This document shows, piece by piece, positions 14,719 to 22,331 of a DNA stretch of 42,183 nucleotides. The position numbers and the translations under genes were made by a program. Position 1 is the first letter of the stretch. Every line of letters begins with the position of its first letter. Source of the stretch: Streptomyces sp. Isolate_45 (GTDB taxonomy: Bacteria > Actinomycetota > Actinomycetes > Streptomycetales > Streptomycetaceae); the NCBI RefSeq assembly GCF_024721315.2, contig NZ_JANFAK020000069.1, forward strand, positions 1 through 42,183, written 5' to 3'. The notes beneath the pieces were generated by a model, which was not told the DNA's origin, ran no database searches, and saw nothing but the letters and a program-made list of their open reading frames with translations.

Positions 14719-16851
14719 CTACGCGGTTCCCGTGCGTGAGGCGAGGAGGAGCGCGATGTCGTCGGGCCGGTCGGCGGTGCTGCCGGCCTCGCCGACCAGC
14801 CGGTCGGCCATCTCCGTCAGCGGGGACGGCCGGGCGGCGGCCAGGGCCGCCCGCAACCGTTCCACGCCCGCGTCGATGTCCGTGCCCGGTGTCTCCACCA
14901 GCCCGTCCGTGTACAGCGCGAGCACCGCGCCCGGCTCCAGCCGCAGCTCGGTCACCGGATAGTCCCCGCCGGCGTCGATCCCGAGGACCACCCCGCCCGG
15001 CAGGTCCAGCACCTCCGTACGGCCGTCGGCGTGACGCAGCAACGGCTGGGGGTGGCCGGCTCGGACGGCCAGGGCGCGGCCGGTTTCCGGGTCGAGCAGG
15101 ACGTAGCAGCAGCTGGCGAACTGTCCGGGGTCCAGATCGATCAGCAGTTGGTTGGTGCCCCGCATCACCTCCTCCGGCGTGTTGCCGCTGAGCGCGAAGG
15201 CCCGTACGGCGCTGCGCAGCTGGCCCATGGTCGCGGCGGCGGACACCCCGTGGCCCTGGACGTCCCCGATGACCAGGGCCAGCAGGCCCGCGCCGGTGAT
15301 GATGACGTCGTACCAGTCGCCGCCCACGTCCATGCCGTCGGTCCCGGGCAGGTACCGGGCCACGGTGGCCACGTTCCCCAGTACCGGCAGCCGGTGCGGC
15401 AGCAGGGCCGCCTGGAGCCCGCGGGCCAGCGCCGCCTCGTTGTCGTAGCGCCGGGCCCGCTCCAGGGCCTGGGCGATCAGACCGGCCAGCGCGGTGAGGA
15501 CCGTACGCTCCTCGGGGCTGAAGCCGCGCGGCGCGTCGAAGCCGAGGATGCAGGAGCCCACCGGCCGGCCGGAGGCGATCAGCGGGAGGAACGCGCGGGC
15601 CCCGACGTCCGCGTCCAGCGGGATCCCCGGGTAGGCCTCGGCCAGGTGCTGCATCGACTCGAAGAACATCGGCCGGCCGGAGGTCAGGGTCTCCACCCCG
15701 GGCAGCCGTGCGTCGAGGGAGACCCCGTCGAAGCGGTCGAGGAAGCCGGAGGGGAAGCCGGTTTCCCAGGCGAGGTACAGGTGCCGCTCGTCCAGGAGGT
15801 AGATGGCCAGCTGGCGGCCGCCGAACGCGGGCAGCAGCTCGTCGGTGACCACGGCCGACACCTGGCGCGCGGTGACGGCCTCGGTCAGGGCGATGGCGAG
15901 GGCCACCGGCCGGTACAGGGCCGCGGCGCGGTCTGCCGGCGAACCCAGCCCGGAGCCGGGACTGGTCACCGACCCCGGCGCGTAGGCCGGTTTCTCGGCG
16001 GCGCCGATGGTCACCGTCACCCCGCCGGGCCCCGGGAGCAGGCCCACCGACAGCCAGTCCTGCTCGGGATCGGCCGTGCGCCGGGCGGCGAAGTGGACCG
16101 GCTCGCCGGACATGAACACGGCCCTGAGGTGGTCCTCGTAGGCGGGGTGCCCCAGCCAGGGCAGCGCCTCCCACAGGAGCCGGCCCCGCAGCAGGGTCTC
16201 GCCCACGCCGAGCAGCTCCTGGGCGGCGGTGTTGGCGAAGCCGATCCGGCCCTGCCGGTCCACGGACAGGACCGCCTGCGCGAGGTGGTCCAGTGCCTCC
16301 CGGGCGTCCCCGGGAGGCATGGGTGACGGCAGGCAGATCGGGTCGGTGTTCCAGGAGATCCGCTCGCCGCGGGCCGCCAGCGCGGCCAGGTCCCAGGCCA
16401 GCCGATCGGCGGCCCTGCGCAGCCGGTCCCGGTCCTCCGTCCCGACCGGCACCCCGGGGGTCGCCGGGCGCATCACCAGCAGCACTCCGAACCGCTCGGG
16501 CCCGGCGGTGACGGGCTCGTAGAGGGAGGCGAACGTGAAGGGCAGGCCGGCCATCAGTTGGGGGAACCGCCGCATCGACGCCTCGCCGTCGTGCAGGTGC
16601 ACCGACTGGCCGGAGCGGTAGGACTCGGCGACCGGGTACGGCCGGTTCACATGCATCCGCCACCAGGGCCGGAACAGCCGGCCCGGCAGTCCGGCGAGCA
16701 CGGCCATCCGCAGCAGGCCCTCGCTGTCCGAGCGCAGGTACACCCCACCCGCGAACCCGCCCAGGTCCTTCACGGCGCCGACGGTGGCACGCGCGAGCAC
16801 CCCGGCCGTGGCGTCGGAGGCTGGGCCGCCGCTGTCCGGTCTCGCCGTCAC
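14719..16851 (-). CDS. GAF-PAS-GAF-SpoIIE protein phosphatase
   Basis: Multidomain signalling phosphatase of about 710 residues. Order: GAF (about 10-135), PAS (about 180-290, LSVDRQGRIGFANTAAQELLG), a second GAF (about 310-460) and a SpoIIE PP2C phosphatase (about 480-705). The last carries DVGGDWYDV, VIGDVQGHG and DDIALLLA metal-binding elements. Proteins of this layout dephosphorylate anti-sigma-factor antagonists in partner-switching systems. No antagonist, anti-sigma or sigma gene lies nearby, so the target is unknown. There is no C-terminal histidine-kinase-like ATPase domain, which many streptomycete relatives carry. The start is uncertain: GTG 16851 excludes an arginine-rich extension, but open frame continues to an ATG at 16983, which would leave only 29 bases before the divergent methyltransferase gene. 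Confidence 0.85.
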   Translation of the reverse strand: MTARPDSGGPASDATAGVLARATVGAVKDLGGFAGGVYLRSDSEGLLRMAVLAGLPGRLFRPWWRMHVNRPYPVAESYRSGQSVHLHDGEASMRRFPQLMAGLPFTFASLYEPVTAGPERFGVLLVMRPATPGVPVGTEDRDRLRRAADRLAWDLAALAARGERISWNTDPICLPSPMPPGDAREALDHLAQAVLSVDRQGRIGFANTAAQELLGVGETLLRGRLLWEALPWLGHPAYEDHLRAVFMSGEPVHFAARRTADPEQDWLSVGLLPGPGGVTVTIGAAEKPAYAPGSVTSPGSGLGSPADRAAALYRPVALAIALTEAVTARQVSAVVTDELLPAFGGRQLAIYLLDERHLYLAWETGFPSGFLDRFDGVSLDARLPGVETLTSGRPMFFESMQHLAEAYPGIPLDADVGARAFLPLIASGRPVGSCILGFDAPRGFSPEERTVLTALAGLIAQALERARRYDNEAALARGLQAALLPHRLPVLGNVATVARYLPGTDGMDVGGDWYDVIITGAGLLALVIGDVQGHGVSAAATMGQLRSAVRAFALSGNTPEEVMRGTNQLLIDLDPGQFASCCYVLLDPETGRALAVRAGHPQPLLRHADGRTEVLDLPGGVVLGIDAGGDYPVTELRLEPGAVLALYTDGLVETPGTDIDAGVERLRAALAAARPSPLTEMADRLVGEAGSTADRPDDIALLLASRTGTA

Positions 16852-17012
16852 ACAGTCAGCATGCGCCCTCGCCGCCGGGCACTGCATCCCGGCGGCGCGC
16901 CGCCGCACCCGCCCCGTACGCCTTACCGACTGACCCGAACGCCTCCCCCGTCCGAGGGACGCACCCGCCGGCGCGGCCGTCACCCGGGCCTGCGGCGGGG
17001 AGGCATGCCGGC

Positions 17013-17741
17013 ATGCACCAGCCGTACGACACCCTCGCGCACCCCGCGCCCGGCGCGGCCTTCTCGGCGGCCGACGCCTTCACGCTCCGCACGGCCCTCG
17101 ACGCCCTCGGCGGGGTCCGGGACCTCGACACCCTCGACGTCGCCTGCGGCCACGGCGGCTCCGCCGGGCTGCTGATGAGCGGCGGAGCACGGCGGACCGT
17201 CGGCGTCGACAACTGCCCCGACCGCGTCCGGCTGGCCCGGGAGCGGCACGGCGCGGGCGCCCCGGGCACCGTGGAGTACGTCGTCGCCGACGCGGCCTCC
17301 ATGCCGCAACTCGGCCCCTTCGACCTCGCCACCGCCGTCTACCTGTTCAGCCACGCCCCCGACCGGACCGCCCTGCACGCGATGTTCCGGGGAATCCGGG
17401 CCAACCTGCGGCCCGGCGGCCGGCTGCTCTCCCTCGTCCGCAACCCCGGCGCCTTCCCGCGCGTGGACTGGTCCCCGTACGGGATGCGCATCCTCGACCG
17501 GGTAGCGGACGGCGACGCGCCGGCGCTGCTCAAGGCGCAGTTCCTGACCGAACCGCCGCTGCACTTCGAGTACCGGGAATGGGCGCACGCCGACTTCGCC
17601 GAAGCCGCCGTCGACGCCGGCTTCACCACCGTCGGCTGGCACCCCAGCCGCACCCCGCCCGCCGACGCCTCCCGCGACGAGGCCTACTGGACGGCCTACC
17701 GCGCCTGGCCGGTCAGCTCCCTGATGACCTGCACGGCCTGA
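17013..17741 (+). CDS. class I SAM-dependent methyltransferase
   Basis: Cytoplasmic methyltransferase of 242 residues with a Rossmann core. Motif I is LDVACGHGGSAG (about 42-53), the acidic residue of motif II is in VGVDNCPD (about 67-74), and motif IV is GPFDLATAVYLF (about 99-110). It is followed by the post-I signature LRPGGRLLSLV. Substrate cannot be predicted. ATG 17013 follows GGCGGGGAGG about ten bases upstream. It is divergent from the SpoIIE-type gene and convergent with the esterase gene, so it is a single-gene transcription unit with no pathway context. Confidence 0.85.
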   Translation: MHQPYDTLAHPAPGAAFSAADAFTLRTALDALGGVRDLDTLDVACGHGGSAGLLMSGGARRTVGVDNCPDRVRLARERHGAGAPGTVEYVVADAASMPQLGPFDLATAVYLFSHAPDRTALHAMFRGIRANLRPGGRLLSLVRNPGAFPRVDWSPYGMRILDRVADGDAPALLKAQFLTEPPLHFEYREWAHADFAEAAVDAGFTTVGWHPSRTPPADASRDEAYWTAYRAWPVSSLMTCTA

Positions 17742-17802
17742 CGCGGCGGCCGTCCGGTGCTGCCGGCGGCCCCGCGCCGGCCGGGGTCCCGCCGGCACCG
17801 AT

Positions 17803-18720
17803 TCAAGGAGAGCCGTCCGTGGCCGACAGCCGCACCAGTTCCACGATCCGGTCCCGGGCCGCACGGCCCTCCGGGACCGGCATGAGGGGGTAGCCGTGCG
17901 GCAGGCCGGGCTCCTCGTGCCACTCCACGTCCACCCCGACCTCGCGGGCGCGGCGCAGCAGCTCCCGGCTGTCGGTCGTCAGCACGTCACGGGTGCCGGT
18001 GAACACCGTCATCGGCGCGAGCCCCGAGAAGGAGCCGTGCAACGGGCTCACCCGGGGATCGTCGGCGGCGAGGACACCCGCGTACAGCCGGCCGGCCTCC
18101 ACCAGACCCGGCCGGGCCAGCATCGGGTCGCCCGCCTCGATCGCGGCCTGGCCCGGATGGCTCATCGTCAGGTCCAGCCAGGGGGAGATCAGCACGATCC
18201 GGGACGGCTGCGCACCGGTGCGCTCCCGCAACCGCTGCGCGGCGGCCAGGGCCAGCCCGGCGCCCGCGGAATCCCCGATCAGCACCGTCCCGCCCGCGCC
18301 GCCGTCCTCGATCAGACCGCTCAGCAGGTCGGCGGCCACCGGGACCGTCCGGTCGGCGGTGCCGCGCGGGGCGAGGATGTACGCCGGTACGACGACCCGG
18401 GCCCGCGCCCGGGTGACCAGGGTGCGGATCATCGACCAGTGGGGCCGGACCAGCTCGTTGATGTACGCGCCGCCGTGCACGTACAGCACCCGCGTCACGG
18501 GCTCCTCCCCGCGCGGGGACACGTCGTACACGGGCCAGGCCCCGACGAAGGTCCGCGAGACCTCGGCGACCCGGCCCAGCGACCGCGGCGGCAGGTGCGA
18601 CGACGGCCGGCGGGAGGATTGCGCCACCCGGGCCCGTACCGCTTCCGCGCTGGCGAACCGTCTTCGCCGCCCCGTCGCGATCAGCGCGGCCGAAAGCGCC
18701 CTGCTGCGCAGACTCGGCAC
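17803..18720 (-). CDS. alpha/beta hydrolase of the hormone-sensitive-lipase family
   Basis: Cytoplasmic esterase of 305 residues. GTG 18720 is preceded by GGGGAGGTGAGG, a near-ideal ribosome site, and excludes a long spurious upstream extension. Motifs: oxyanion-hole HGG (82-84), nucleophile Ser151 in GDSAG, and probable acid and base in DVLTTDS and LPHGYPL near the C-terminus. These define the HSL (family IV) carboxylesterases, which cleave short acyl esters. A carboxylesterase acting on xenobiotic or storage esters is likely; the true substrate is unknown. It is divergent from the tdh-kbl operon with 214 bases between starts. Confidence 0.88.
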   Translation of the reverse strand: MPSLRSRALSAALIATGRRRRFASAEAVRARVAQSSRRPSSHLPPRSLGRVAEVSRTFVGAWPVYDVSPRGEEPVTRVLYVHGGAYINELVRPHWSMIRTLVTRARARVVVPAYILAPRGTADRTVPVAADLLSGLIEDGGAGGTVLIGDSAGAGLALAAAQRLRERTGAQPSRIVLISPWLDLTMSHPGQAAIEAGDPMLARPGLVEAGRLYAGVLAADDPRVSPLHGSFSGLAPMTVFTGTRDVLTTDSRELLRRAREVGVDVEWHEEPGLPHGYPLMPVPEGRAARDRIVELVRLSATDGSP

Positions 18721-18795
18721 GCCCCTCACCTCCCCTTTTCCCCTGCCCCGGGCCCCGGTCCCGGGCCCCTGCCCCGTCACCTGAGGAGCATAGGC

Positions 18796-18822
18796 GTGAA
18801 GCTGCGCTGTCGACCCGCTTAA
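18796..18822 (+). CDS. possible 8-codon leader peptide upstream of tdh
   Basis: GTG-started mini-frame encoding MKLRCRPA then TAA, with an ideal ribosome site (GAGGAG at 18783-18788) seven bases upstream. No other frame here needs that site. It lies 112 bases before the tdh start on the same strand. Short leader frames can control downstream operons by attenuation, but codon content shows no threonine or glycine run. Too short for coding statistics, so it could be chance. Confidence 0.3.
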   Translation: MKLRCRPA

Positions 18823-18934
18823 GAAAGTCTCGATGGACTGATCACCGTCCGAATCGGCACATTGGTGCACGTCAACGACGCCACCCGGGCCCCACCGGCC
18901 CCGGCGCCCCCTTCCGCATGCCTGGAGCCACCCC

Positions 18935-19963
18935 ATGAAGGCACTCGTCAAGCACAAGGCCGAGCCCGGGCTGTGGCTGATGGACGTTCCCGAGCCCGAG
19001 TACGGCCCCGGCGACGTGCTGATCAAGGTGCTGCGGACCGGCATCTGCGGGACGGACCTGCACATCCGCGCGTGGGACGGCTGGGCGCAGGGCGCGGTCC
19101 GGACCCCGCTGGTCCTCGGCCACGAGTTCGTCGGCGAGGTCGCGGCCCTGGGCGCGGACGTCCGCGACATCGAGGTCGGCGCCCTGGTCAGCGGCGAGGG
19201 CCACCTGGTGTGCGGGCGGTGCCGCAACTGTCTGGCCGGCCGTCGCCACCTGTGCCGCAGCACGATCGGTCTCGGCGTCGGGCGCGACGGAGCCTTCGCG
19301 GAGTACGTCGTCCTGCCCGCGCAGAACGTGTGGGTCCACCGCACGGCCGTCGACCTGGACGTGGCGGCCATCTTCGACCCGTTCGGCAACGCCGTGCACA
19401 CCGCGCTGTCCTTCCCGCTGGTCGGCGAGGACGTCCTGATCACCGGCGCCGGCCCGATCGGCATCATGGCGGCGGCCGTGGCCCGGCACGCCGGCGCGCG
19501 CAACGTGGTCATCACCGACGTCAGCCCGGAGCGGCTGGAGATCGCCCGCAAGGCGGGCGCCACGCTCGCGGTGAACGTCGCCGAGTCCTCCATCGCCGAC
19601 GCCCAGGCACAGCTGGGTCTGCGCGAGGGCTTCGACATCGGCCTGGAGATGTCGGGCCGCGCCGAGGCCATGCGCGACATGATCGACAACATGACGCACG
19701 GCGGCCGCATCGCCATGCTGGGCCTGCCGGCGCAGGAGTTCGCCGTCGACTGGGCCAAGGTCGTCACCTCGATGATCACCATCAAGGGGATCTACGGCCG
19801 CGAGATGTTCGAGACCTGGTACGCGATGACCGTGCTGCTGGAGGGCGGGCTCGACCTGTCCCCGGTCATCACCGGCCGCTACTCGCACCGCGACTTCGAA
19901 GCCGCCTTCGACGAGGCCGCCACCGCCCGCAGCGGCAAGATCATCCTGGACTGGACGGCGTAG
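18935..19963 (+). CDS. tdh: L-threonine 3-dehydrogenase
   Basis: Zinc-dependent medium-chain dehydrogenase of 342 residues, the normal length for Tdh. It oxidises L-threonine to 2-amino-3-ketobutyrate with NAD. The catalytic zinc site is RTGICGTDLHI (Cys38 region) and GHEFVGEV. The structural zinc loop is CGRCRNCLAGRRHLC. The nucleotide fold shows GAGPIGIMAAAVARHAGA. The next gene, 103 bases downstream, is kbl, which takes the unstable product to glycine and acetyl-CoA. That pairing makes the Tdh assignment much stronger than homology to alcohol dehydrogenases alone. A LysR-type gene follows kbl and may regulate the operon. Confidence 0.95.
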   Translation: MKALVKHKAEPGLWLMDVPEPEYGPGDVLIKVLRTGICGTDLHIRAWDGWAQGAVRTPLVLGHEFVGEVAALGADVRDIEVGALVSGEGHLVCGRCRNCLAGRRHLCRSTIGLGVGRDGAFAEYVVLPAQNVWVHRTAVDLDVAAIFDPFGNAVHTALSFPLVGEDVLITGAGPIGIMAAAVARHAGARNVVITDVSPERLEIARKAGATLAVNVAESSIADAQAQLGLREGFDIGLEMSGRAEAMRDMIDNMTHGGRIAMLGLPAQEFAVDWAKVVTSMITIKGIYGREMFETWYAMTVLLEGGLDLSPVITGRYSHRDFEAAFDEAATARSGKIILDWTA

Positions 19964-20066
19964 CGCCGGACCGGCCCCCCGAGACCATCTCCCTCCGGCC
20001 GGGCCCCGCACACCCTCCCCCCTCCGCGGGGCCCGGCCCCCCTTCGCCGCACAAGGAGCACCGCAC

Positions 20067-21275
20067 ATGTTCGAGTCCGTCCGCGACGACCTGCGCACCA
20101 CCCTCGACGAGATCCGCGCCGCGGGCCTGCACAAGCCCGAGCGTGTCATCGGCACCCCGCAGAACGCCGCCGTCGCCGTGACCGCGGGCGGCGCCCCGGG
20201 CGAGGTCCTCAACTTCTGCGCCAACAACTACCTCGGTCTCGCGGACCACCCCGAGGTCGTCGCCGCCGCGAAGGACGCACTGGACCGCTGGGGCTACGGC
20301 ATGGCCTCCGTCCGCTTCATCTGCGGCACCCAGGAGGTGCACAAGGAGCTGGAGGCGCGGCTGTCCGCCTTCCTCGGCCAGGAGGACACGATCCTCTACT
20401 CCTCCTGCTTCGACGCCAACGGCGGCGTCTTCGAGACCCTGCTCGGAGCCGAGGACGCGGTCATCTCCGACGCCCTCAACCACGCCTCGATCATCGACGG
20501 CATCCGCCTGTCCAAGGCCCGCCGCTTCCGCTACGCCAACCGCGACCTCGGCGAGCTCGAAGCCCGCCTGAAGGAAGCCACCGAGGGCGGCGCCCGCCGC
20601 AAGCTCGTCGTCACCGACGGCGTCTTCTCCATGGACGGCTACGTCGCCCCCCTCGCCGAGATCTGCGACCTCGCCGAGCGGTACGACGCCATGGTCATGG
20701 TCGACGACTCGCACGCCGTCGGCTTCGTCGGCCCCGGCGGCCGCGGCACCCCCGAGCTCCACGGCGTCATGGACCGCGTCGACATCATCACCGGCACCCT
20801 CGGCAAGGCCCTCGGCGGAGCCTCCGGCGGTTATGTTGCCGCCCGCGCCGAGATCGTCGAGCTGCTGCGCCAGCGCTCGCGCCCGTACCTCTTCTCCAAC
20901 TCCCTCGCCCCGGTCATCGCGGCGGCCTCCCTCAAGGTCCTCGACCTGCTGGAGTCGGCCGGTGACCTGCGCGAGCACCTCGCCGCGAACACCGCGCTGT
21001 TCCGTTCGCGGATGACGGAGGCGGGCTTCGAGATCCTGCCCGGCGACCACGCCATCGCCCCCGTCATGATCGGCGACGCGGCCGAGGCGGCGAAGATGGC
21101 GGAGCTGCTGCTGGAGCGCGGCGTGTACGTGATCGGCTTCTCCTACCCGGTCGTCCCGCTGGGCGCGGCCCGCATCCGCGTCCAGCTCTCGGCGGCCCAC
21201 TCGACGGCCGACGTGGAGCGCGCGGTGGCCGCCTTCGTGGACGCCCGCGCGGCTCTCGTCGCTGATCGGGGCTGA
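20067..21275 (+). CDS. kbl: glycine C-acetyltransferase (2-amino-3-ketobutyrate CoA ligase)
   Basis: PLP enzyme of the alpha-oxoamine synthase family, 402 residues, cleaving 2-amino-3-ketobutyrate with CoA to glycine and acetyl-CoA. Family hallmarks are FCANNYLGLADHPEVV near the N-terminus, the aspartate in VMVDDSHAVGF, and the PLP-binding lysine in ITGTLGKALGGASGGY. Length is exactly that of E. coli-type Kbl. AAGGAG precedes the ATG. It forms an operon with tdh. The threonine-degradation context separates it from 5-aminolevulinate synthase and AONS relatives. Confidence 0.95.
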   Translation: MFESVRDDLRTTLDEIRAAGLHKPERVIGTPQNAAVAVTAGGAPGEVLNFCANNYLGLADHPEVVAAAKDALDRWGYGMASVRFICGTQEVHKELEARLSAFLGQEDTILYSSCFDANGGVFETLLGAEDAVISDALNHASIIDGIRLSKARRFRYANRDLGELEARLKEATEGGARRKLVVTDGVFSMDGYVAPLAEICDLAERYDAMVMVDDSHAVGFVGPGGRGTPELHGVMDRVDIITGTLGKALGGASGGYVAARAEIVELLRQRSRPYLFSNSLAPVIAAASLKVLDLLESAGDLREHLAANTALFRSRMTEAGFEILPGDHAIAPVMIGDAAEAAKMAELLLERGVYVIGFSYPVVPLGAARIRVQLSAAHSTADVERAVAAFVDARAALVADRG

Positions 21276-21287
21276 CATCATGGGGGC

Positions 21288-22202
21288 GTGATCGACCCCC
21301 GCCGGCTGCGCATCCTGCGGGCCGTGGCGGACCACCGTACGGTGACCGCCGCGGCCGCAGCCCTCTACCTCACCCCGTCCGCCGTCTCCCAGCAGCTCGC
21401 CGCGCTGGAACAGGAGACCGGACACGTCCTGCTCACCCGAAGCGGCCGGGGCGTACGGCTCACCGCCGCCGGGGAGATCCTGCTGGGGCACGCCCACGAG
21501 GTGCTGGCCCAGCTGGAGCGCGCCGAGGCCGAACTCGCCGCGTACGCGGGCGGCGCGGCGGGCGAGGTCACCGTCGCCGCGTTCGCGACGGGCATCGCCG
21601 AGGTCCTGGCCCCCGCCATCGCCCGGCTTGGGCGGGAACACCCGGGCATCAGGCTCCGCGTCCGGGACGCCGAGGGCGACCAGAGCCTGCCGATGCTGCT
21701 CGACGGGGAGGCGGACGTCGCCCTGGCCGTCGAGTACCGGGGAGGACCCGGCGCCGACGACGCCCGGTTGTCCGTCCTCCCGCTGTACGCCGAACCCTTC
21801 GACGCGGTCCTGCCCGCCGGGCACCCCCTCGCCGACCTGCCCACCGTGGCGCTGGCGGACCTCTCCGACGCCGACTGGGTGGGGCAGCACCCGGGCAACC
21901 CCTGCTACGACGTGACCCTGCTGGCCTGCGAACTGGCGGGCTTCCAGCCCCGGTTCGTGCACTCCTCCGACGACTTCCGCGCCGTCACCGCCCTGGTGGG
22001 GGCCGGGGCCGGGGTGGCCCTCGTCCCACGTTCGGCGCTGCGCGGCATGGACCTCAAGGAGGCCCGCGTGCTGCCCGTCGCCGGGCCCGCCGCCACCCGC
22101 CGGGTCTTCGCCGCCACCCGGCGCGGCGCCGAGTCCCACCCGCTGATCGCCCCGGTGCTCGCCGCCCTGGTCCGCGAGGCGGAGCGGCTGCCGGCGCACT
22201 GA
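21288..22202 (+). CDS. LysR-family transcription regulator
   Basis: DNA-binding regulator of 304 residues. The N-terminal winged helix is typical of LysR (RILRAVADHRTVTAAAAALYLTPSAVSQQ, written here in two overlapping views: residues 8-20 and 21-36). The effector-binding fold follows from ~90. The start GTG lies only 12 bases after the kbl stop, so cotranscription with tdh-kbl is likely. A CATCAT hexamer (21276-21281) exactly six bases before GTG also allows a separate leaderless transcript. Control of threonine/glycine metabolism is plausible from position only. LysR genes usually sit divergent from targets, and here no divergent neighbour exists. Confidence 0.88.
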   Translation: MIDPRRLRILRAVADHRTVTAAAAALYLTPSAVSQQLAALEQETGHVLLTRSGRGVRLTAAGEILLGHAHEVLAQLERAEAELAAYAGGAAGEVTVAAFATGIAEVLAPAIARLGREHPGIRLRVRDAEGDQSLPMLLDGEADVALAVEYRGGPGADDARLSVLPLYAEPFDAVLPAGHPLADLPTVALADLSDADWVGQHPGNPCYDVTLLACELAGFQPRFVHSSDDFRAVTALVGAGAGVALVPRSALRGMDLKEARVLPVAGPAATRRVFAATRRGAESHPLIAPVLAALVREAERLPAH

Positions 22203-22227
22203 CCGACCCCGGGTCGACGGCAGGGAC

Positions 22228-22263
22228 CGCACCGCCGGCGACGCCGACGGGGCGGCGGTGCGG
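22228..22263. terminator. hairpin between convergent LysR and helical-repeat genes
   Basis: CCGCACCGCCG (22228-22238) pairs perfectly with CGGCGGTGCGG (22253-22263) around a 14-base loop. A second small palindrome, CGACCC-C-GGGTCG, lies at 22204-22216. Both fit bidirectional termination. Confidence 0.7.
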
Positions 22264-22331
22264 ACCGGTCGCACGGCCCGCCCCGAGCGGATCCGGGCCC
22301 CGGCGCCGGCGACCCCGTCACGCCACGGCCG

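Noticed and set aside
16852..16983. N-terminal extension of the SpoIIE-type protein to the ATG at 16983
   Set aside because: Arg/Ala-rich low-complexity sequence, no ribosome site, and would occupy the promoter space of the divergent methyltransferase gene; not fully excluded.
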